From IMG/VR virus record IMGVR_UViG_3300025097_000034, positions 1 to 28,905 of that record: a DNA stretch of 28,905 nt; one strand, given 5' to 3'. Positions 26,501 through 28,905 of the stretch are shown here, in pieces. The notes beneath the pieces were generated by a model that saw nothing but the letters and a program-made list of their open reading frames with translations, was not told where the DNA came from and ran no database searches. Each line of letters starts with the position of its first letter. Position 1 is the stretch's first letter. A program made the position numbers and the translations under genes. The stretch is from a virus.

Positions 26501-27411
26501 TTCAAAATACTAAAGGCAAGGATTTTATTACAGAACTATCAGCTAAATTAACTAGAGACCCAGAAATGTCAGAGAAAACTATTGGCGAAATAGCTGATAG
26601 ATATGGTATTAAAGATAGAGTTATGAATTTCGCTGCTAAATTTATGACTATTCCAGAAAGAGCTTTACGTAGAGATGCGTTTATGGCTCACTATGTACAT
26701 GCTTGGGATAAATTTGGTGGTGCTATTAAAGAATATGACCATCCATATCTTATCCAAATGGCTAAAAAGGGTGTTAGAGCTACACAGTTCTTGTATAATG
26801 CTCCTTTTAGGCCCGCATTTGCCCGTACAAGCCTAGGAAAGATAATGAGTCGATTCCAACTATGGTCTTGGAATTCTGTGCGCTTTAGAAACGATGTACG
26901 TCGTCAAGCAAGAATTTACGATTTTACCCCTGGCACAGAAGAATGGAAGAGATTTGAACGTACTATGCAGACAGACTTATTCACGTTTGCACTTGCCAAT
27001 GTATTTGCATATTCATTATTTGAAAATAATTTACCTCAACCATGGGGTTGGATACAAGATTACTCTGATTGGATATTTGGTGATGAGGGTGAAAGAGATA
27101 GAGCTTTTTATGGGGCCTGGCCAAAAGCAGTCGCTCCTCTTCAAATGGTTACTCCTCCTGGATTGCGGATGGTCGGCCCCACTTTTAGCGCTATTCTTTC
27201 TGATGATTGGTCAAGAGTTGGTGAATATTACGGTTATACAATGTTACCATTTGGGCGAATCTTAAGAGATGTAAGTCCTTATTCTAAAGGGAATCTAATT
27301 GAAAATCCAATGAGACTACCAGAGAAAATATTCGGCTTACCTATGATGCAATTACAACGAAATATTACAAAATGGAAAAATGAAGAAGAGGCTTACGATG
27401 CCATCAGATGA
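17563..27411 (+). CDS. Giant virion protein with SLOG-like domain and two-barrel RNA polymerase core (3282 aa)
   Basis: Order of parts: (1) residues 1-270, conserved-looking helical head with GFVEGFTTLNIAEHP and TPEQIYEYTMGAYFGG (243-258). (2) About 378-525, SLOG/YpsA-like nucleotide-binding domain: SGGAKGAD (383-390), YADAVYAIGEF (467-477), GGTGLSVQMAIDNGKPVFFF (501-520), then FAGIGTRN (554-561). (3) Charged helix, about 585-655. (4) Candidate first double-psi barrel, about 1187-1270: VDGAIIVSD, SFIVSPN, GALLGKYMMH, ETAIKQRG. (5) Candidate catalytic barrel, 1594-1645: RTP (1596-1598), HGILMH (1619-1624), GADLDGDK with D1635, D1637 and D1639, aligning with beta' NADFDGD. (6) GRNQLGP (1730-1736). 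(7) Long helical part. (8) C-terminal region resembling PLxRFP-type proteins (RTSLGKIMSRFQLW, 3088-3101). I infer a packaged, injected RNA polymerase. Barrel 2 is confident, barrel 1 moderate; polymerase activity is unproven. Confidence 0.85.
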   Translation: MPIPANWQPQWDENYTKQQINKYKDFEHLLRPEQQEQIQQHAEAYGIPYYTGDFSLLQAIGQAGAGFVEGFTTLNIAEHPDNEYEQIFRNLGHLAGFVPGIMSKPAAMLGARGFAAAAANLKSIPMRGADFLTKHAKTSVKTLGKSFVGRSQAVDTAKNFLMGNKARHIVEGAFKLGAASAISSWQGGVDQMIESGMGGAVAGGVFRTIGNLTPGTSTHEKVGKALAGSLFMGLPSTMRGDTTPEQIYEYTMGAYFGGNEVSWTRAKAHKFMKTMGEKAQKDPEWAGMSGMDPELMPKYDKLPEEVKPILKEEATKAWGDPDANKEGWMAMKLLQELGIEGKVTEEQLIEKGFEPTGEYRDGEQIYKADPKMVREKFKTYVTSGGAKGADTEFAKQADRMGIPTINYTFGGHAKGIRATGFQRVLSTTELEEADSHIREANKNIGKKVPNKEFSRNLQRRNWYQIKYADAVYAIGEFERPQIRETGEGEQLFIKGQTQVKGGTGLSVQMAIDNGKPVFFFNQAEGVWYKWNQGANKGLGMFTHIKEPPAPPRRFAGIGTRNINEAGRQAIKTLFEDNWKPVSTATEKVATNAKEKAKKAKIAKLGKEIAETEKLGFELKDDIIAKEAQGVDTFEAESKLAEVIAKNQDLVERRNRLTAPPLKGVTPEAINKETISSEISDKADTDFEGPTELEVGKRSLQFTKKHLNKLFAGAPTVLDQQNKKRELSNIVETVLQRTDEGGNPLYLRRGSKENLSEEWADALQQELRDVTGDSKFELKEEGRRELRQWMTRKNMGKLVTHLQSDGNTVFEMSNPSNPISRAGNRKHQEEPIKRIEVAYREKGGADTEPTYMVLDHITIKTEKGNRDLDLSDFRNNHLLRENNWDERVASKAYDSFVSNAMKKMAKKGYYAFGGSSDKDKIIWVKYNPEVANISAAEATKKINAINKSIKGKHQKFNIQLNRSRKEFIQKYKGSSKDFDRMWLSNLYYDLHMNGMEATDANIKTLLTHPGFIKDSAAFNKRQQIWMNNAWEGDVEFIKKQLTKEVVIPGKILKESSEIEQEYQDYIRTSNYSPNAKRDIVRIDHFKKYNNQGQLIGDRFDDAKARVEFANARYQGKRVYDDVSGNFLDILDAPTKKTISSLTDVINKDTGEVQENYNYLLVRDLSEAIEKASKKDKQFFHDVSRLNSELPENVDGAIIVSDKVLNAINADFGNPASGQNKSFIVSPNAKDGALLGKYMMHAAGEKMSKLMEAEGLHMIMQETAIKQRGLRELSDYDIVNGKLVYDKASVLSDLSPEHVRGNFGVYGNEHMVGKQRIPKQLLQNLLPTTWKEVSSEVIDNMFEGIIRQRWDGNADVNKRVDAYLKMAKDGNLKPEDLVKIETELINNIDKIGIEKLVEAMKNEYAPGLSEAIYNKVLKVEKNSSMQRFLEGDITEEQFNEEQQEIVEFNSIADRVINSANEWVEGQRAEGVDANISSVYMHKFIRDFRIKAVQNFLLNEATKPVRDNSASAFMRPYDKAMRLNLDDVNPRLKELETNDEIFFLDNAFKNTNIKVALTGKHKNITSIKLGDLWKLYNAKGTSTANKEYIEDVFEAVTVRTPMDSMSGAQVLKFAGFTGREGHGILMHGRAMRAEGGADLDGDKSSVFFGGEGGFSKSWKKAYKDNKKEFYRTDKKGVEKVSDNKGAKIPGTDKSYRDILALSPDSNRREYLISKASQYSPTERIRISEAAVNGRNQLGPAVVNKQVMAAAYSAILANGGKDVFYVKGGKGKKRATYKISITARNKKTDREHQRNMGRAQIGLASDPLDELGLKGNKLWFKEMWKAHFDITAVEELRGKGKKPKQLDIVEADKVFHGDILESGAIRGGILGNMTKINKAYWGRNWVAGRKFNMNEILDLGGAISDIPLKSQQTSFLSRIGKLLHGLDWSDSIFGKINQDALLKVYDDHAARVGQYDWLKKFLGRPSFRVDKNPYIINTMKHQLWTNQGLNSIAASKSRFLEAIKGTMYSNWVKENPEKYFGKSGKSLNLGGPREKMARRDLLMELKDIAEDFVVNDMTDLASISNISRIADVLKKTDDIIFTDNVNKEATIEQAINRIHNEVDRLKINSYLMSNDRKNIERHLEQVRNLSDPESLKAVQELVEFMNKTMGIKPASKKTVRSMGDEPTAEMDQNTIDTSINLFKSKLTPGGQALFDQLMLGSINRGNMEAINKFEAGMGKPNRFTMEVLKGLRKEASRTRVSRLGFNSNAVSDRAITEHIAAFANNFKEGYRPPSENQFKRIDQEIENYKSRIEDDGLDPALIEALLPSGYGGIKEGKLDAESKQIVAEIADIVKEMHNKDSQDINGLMRGVVGKDLNAMNKRDFVVFRNWLTDIRRGNLIQRMFHKPGPVQLNKRHWALFPRAVNAELMRDDIVMMKEKGFFTDKTGAVREGIITKPTHYIDIVQNFIGKMNDSAVNISDKYIKRFNQSMLFHSGLEDSQKLWEVAIRQREAHWTETDRIRTSDKDPEVKKRALDEIYSRLHDAEKANNWKDLADKKYTVTVDGERVTISGKDVVGRINKELTSLFVEMKEFIKGREGALEQYRLQTPRGGVKYDYQKFVRHLQEHVSGRTPKGWIKEGISDIPSYFGIDGLRKIARSMQIDMISDKKMRQEIANQEVGDTGELPPDSYFPHMFFDKSVSKRLIKDSIKRVLERPESEMTEEQKKLEIKKLYYKNKSLGGEMRFEEMEDWDLVDSVLEDIAQGKKISEDRIKWFNSNERAGSMKSRDVHMGGWSIDPVVVESYIRSMSNTYHRQLNQMFGREQVQNMYGQMIGKWGKEQTVAWQNFMKLYIQDAIGNPSIIPQYMYEDPKMKIKGTPYAWWSDNKVRDRINKFGKAIGLGDKALPENLRGIDTETLRAWSNLEAQYQMASLLAHPKSAVANVFGGTTHTIMSAGWGNFVKAKNYNYLSKINPKWSNKQAVNDFVISQGVLPEYLVYEMGLQKEFQNTKGKDFITELSAKLTRDPEMSEKTIGEIADRYGIKDRVMNFAAKFMTIPERALRRDAFMAHYVHAWDKFGGAIKEYDHPYLIQMAKKGVRATQFLYNAPFRPAFARTSLGKIMSRFQLWSWNSVRFRNDVRRQARIYDFTPGTEEWKRFERTMQTDLFTFALANVFAYSLFENNLPQPWGWIQDYSDWIFGDEGERDRAFYGAWPKAVAPLQMVTPPGLRMVGPTFSAILSDDWSRVGEYYGYTMLPFGRILRDVSPYSKGNLIENPMRLPEKIFGLPMMQLQRNITKWKNEEEAYDAIR
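27387..27391 (+). promoter_or_regulatory. Ribosome-binding site favouring the inner start of the last + gene
   Basis: AGAGG sits six bases before ATG 27398, whereas the upstream in-frame ATG 27380 has only a weak GGA four bases before it. This favours a 431-residue product starting MPSDD over a 437-residue product starting MKKRL. Both lie inside the end of the giant gene. Confidence 0.5.
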
Positions 27412-28693
27412 TATAGACCCACAAGAAACTCATCATTCTTCTTTAGATGATTTCTTAGAAGGAAAAGTAACTAAAGGAGCTGCAGGATTGATTGGAGCAG
27501 CGCTTATAGGACAACAATTGGCAAAATATGGTAAAAGAGGATTTGCTAGAGCTATTGATACACATGGATTTGGAGCTAACGTAGAAGGTTCTTATTCAGG
27601 CGAATCTAAAATATCTCAATTTACTAATAATCTTTTACAGGCTGGTAAGGGAACTCGACGTAGAATGCCCTTAACATTACTTAAGTCTTTAATACGCTCT
27701 GGTAATCCTTTGGAATTAGAAGCTGTAAAAAGCTCTTTAACATTACTTAATAAGCATATGAGCATGTTAAAAAGTCAAGGATTACACATTCCTAAAAAAA
27801 TGAAGGAATATTATTTAAATTTACAAACAATGGCGCCAGAACGTAAAATGGCTCAAGCCGTTTTGCAAAAGAGTTTTAATCAGCCTATAAATTTTAAGCA
27901 CGGTGGAACATTTATTCAGGGAGCTAATGTCAGAATGGACCCTGATATTAATAAGGCATTGCAAAATAAAGGGTTTAATACTAAAAAACCATTTACTGTA
28001 TATGATGTAAGTCATAAAGACCCAACTAATAAAGCTACAAAACATATGACTCAAAAATTAAGAGCTGCAGCTACTGGCGACCCTAGATTACAGCTTATTA
28101 CAAAAGAACTAAAAAAGAATAATATTTCTAAAGCTTTAGAATATGCAAAAGATGGAACAATTAAGTATAAAGGTAATCTTATTAAAACAGGAAGCCCTAT
28201 ACAGCTAGTGGCAGAAGGCAGCGGATTGACTGCAAAATTTAGTCCAGCCTATATGGCTAGGGGAGGTAAGTTAAAATCAGTTAAAGAATACGTAATAGGC
28301 GGTCATACGCAAAGAGTTCACTATAAACCTTTCGAAGGGTTTACAGGTTTACGTAAATCTCATGCAGATGTATTTGATATTACAAGCTATGCTTCTCAAG
28401 GCGAGAAAGGGAAAAATGTAATAACTAAAGCGAGGATTCTAGCTGCTGGAGAAAAAGGTCGCCAGCTAGGTATTCATCAACCAGTTGTAACAGTTAGTTC
28501 TTATTCTCATAATAAGCCTGGCTCAGGACGTGCTCCGGGCGCTACTGATGTAATTAAAAGAAAAGCAAGGAAGTTTGTTTCTGCGGCTGCAAAAACATAT
28601 AGTAGCAAGGTGCCTAAAAATGCAAAGAGAAAAACTGCCGAATATTTACTTCGTGCGACTAAAGCTTTACTAACCAAAGGACGTTCATTTTAG
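27398..28693 (+). CDS. Basic protein translationally coupled to the giant protein (431 aa; 437 if started at 27380)
   Basis: I recognise no family. An acidic His-containing N-terminus (DDIDPQETHHSSLDDF) leads into a Gly/Ala-rich amphipathic segment (TKGAAGLIGAALIGQQLAKY). The body is then very basic with scattered Lys/Arg, and the C-terminal ~60 residues are helical and highly basic (RKARKFVSAAAKTYSS, KNAKRKTAEYLLRATKALL). The gene overlaps the giant gene by 14 bases (32 with the earlier ATG), so the two are co-translated. High basicity suggests binding to DNA or RNA, perhaps as packaged partner of the putative RNA polymerase. That role is inferred from coupling and composition only. Confidence 0.75.
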   Translation: MPSDDIDPQETHHSSLDDFLEGKVTKGAAGLIGAALIGQQLAKYGKRGFARAIDTHGFGANVEGSYSGESKISQFTNNLLQAGKGTRRRMPLTLLKSLIRSGNPLELEAVKSSLTLLNKHMSMLKSQGLHIPKKMKEYYLNLQTMAPERKMAQAVLQKSFNQPINFKHGGTFIQGANVRMDPDINKALQNKGFNTKKPFTVYDVSHKDPTNKATKHMTQKLRAAATGDPRLQLITKELKKNNISKALEYAKDGTIKYKGNLIKTGSPIQLVAEGSGLTAKFSPAYMARGGKLKSVKEYVIGGHTQRVHYKPFEGFTGLRKSHADVFDITSYASQGEKGKNVITKARILAAGEKGRQLGIHQPVVTVSSYSHNKPGSGRAPGATDVIKRKARKFVSAAAKTYSSKVPKNAKRKTAEYLLRATKALLTKGRSF

Positions 28694-28729
28694 CTCCTGT
28701 ACGTTATTATTAAAATTCTAAAAGCTCAA

Positions 28730-28762
28730 GTAGGGAGCAAGTATAGAATACCTACTCCCCAC
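28730..28762. terminator. Two-step hairpin between convergent genes (possible bidirectional terminator)
   Basis: GTAGGGAG (28730-28737) pairs with CTCCCCAC (28755-28762) with one mismatch. Inside the loop GTAT (28741-28744) pairs with ATAC (28748-28751), with symmetric three-base internal bulges. It lies in the 88-base gap between a + gene ending at 28693 and a - gene ending at 28782, where a shared terminator is expected. There is no long T run on the + side; the - side is followed by a T-rich stretch. The remaining gap sequence shows nothing else. Confidence 0.5.
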
Positions 28763-28781
28763 CACTTATTAATCACAGAGA

Positions 28782-28904
28782 CTAATTTTTTTCAATTTTA
28801 GCAATAACTTTTGCTAAAGTATCTCCACCTACACATTCTGAGTGAACAATTATGCTTTCATCAATATAAAAGCCGTCTTCTGCTACAAAACCATGCGATA
28901 CCTC
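28782..28904 (-). CDS. 3' end of a gene on the opposite strand (partial, last 40 residues)
   Basis: On the - strand an open frame enters from beyond the right edge and ends at TAG (28784-28782). The visible end reads EVSHGFVAEDGFYIDESIIV, continues HSECVGGDTLAKVIAKIEKN, and has normal amino-acid composition. Too little is present to name the product. It runs towards the virion operon, and a hairpin separates the two, so it marks the end of the structural transcription unit and probably belongs to a different (early or middle) module. The start lies outside the window. Confidence 0.6.
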   Translation of the reverse strand, partial: EVSHGFVAEDGFYIDESIIVHSECVGGDTLAKVIAKIEKN

Positions 28905-28905
28905 A

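Noticed and set aside
17563-27411. N4-type (T7-family, single-subunit) virion RNA polymerase as the explanation for the giant
   Set aside because: The size is similar, but I see no T7-family finger/palm motifs. The visible catalytic signature is DxDGD of the double-barrel superfamily.
17563-27411. Assembly fusion or frameshift artefact creating the giant frame
   Set aside because: The frame is continuous for 3282 codons with constant base composition and codon habit. It has a strong ribosome-binding site, and domains follow in a sensible order, so a real giant gene is more likely.
1-28905. Stop-codon reassignment
   Set aside because: TAA, TAG and TGA all end genes at expected places with neighbouring starts, so the standard bacterial code fits.
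1-28905. tRNA genes, CRISPR arrays, insertion sequences, integrase or attachment sites
   Set aside because: No cloverleaf-like sequence, repeat-spacer array, transposase or recombinase frame, or terminal inverted repeat was noticed. Intergenic space is too small for most of these.
1-28905. Avoidance of GANTC (CcrM-type) sites
   Set aside because: GATTC, GAATC and GACTC are all present many times, so only GATC shows the striking absence.

Overview
The window is a densely packed piece of a double-stranded DNA tailed-phage genome. It is AT-rich, with strong Shine-Dalgarno sites of the AAGGAG type, standard stop codons (TAA, TAG and TGA are all used), and genes that abut or overlap by 1 to about 35 bases. 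Every gene but the last reads on the + strand. The content is the virion structural, lysis and ejection module. No portal, terminase, major capsid or replication gene is visible, so these must lie outside. Fold-level resemblances (tail-nozzle-like protein, connector-like proteins, a block of internal proteins, no tape measure or contractile sheath) suggest a podovirus-like particle. Marine or other aquatic origin is an impression from resemblance to environmental phage proteins and is not proven. The host cannot be named. It is presumably a bacterium, because holin-like genes and a remnant of a peptidoglycan peptidase are present.

Layout. 1-57: GC-rich hairpin leader. 58-944: four small structural or unknown proteins (105, 96, 54 and 33 aa). 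945-5027: connector-like protein fused to a long coiled coil (612 aa), beta-rich protein (160 aa), second connector-like protein (223 aa), and an Ig-like plus LamG adhesion protein (358 aa). 5039-6902: lysis/accessory cluster with a 22-codon stub of an M15-type endolysin, a holin-like 48 aa protein, a 51 aa protein, a zinc-ribbon-like protein, a metallophosphoesterase, a 41 aa peptide and a BhlA/UviB-like membrane protein. 6904-14301: a protein with a peptidoglycan-binding-like motif, the 904 aa nozzle-like tail protein, a 745 aa fibre and a 623 aa protein of unknown role. 14321-28693: an apparent ejection block with three internal-protein-like genes, a 3282 aa giant protein, and a basic protein coupled to its end. 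28694-28781: an intergenic hairpin. 28782-28904: the 3' end of a gene on the opposite strand.

The most notable content is the 3282 aa protein (17563-27411). It carries a GADLDGDK motif preceded by R-T-P and a conserved G-I-L-M-H stretch, closely matching the catalytic double-psi beta-barrel of the RNA polymerase beta' subunit. About 400 residues earlier there is a second region with the look of the partner barrel. It therefore looks like a single-chain two-barrel RNA polymerase of the broad YonO / QDE-1 / crAss-like virion RNA polymerase kind. It is embedded in a giant virion protein that also has a SLOG-type nucleotide-binding domain and a C-terminal region resembling PLxRFP-type giant phage proteins. 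Its place in the ejection block suggests it is packaged and injected to transcribe early genes. A second whole-window signal is that I find no GATC at all, which suggests selection by GATC-specific restriction.
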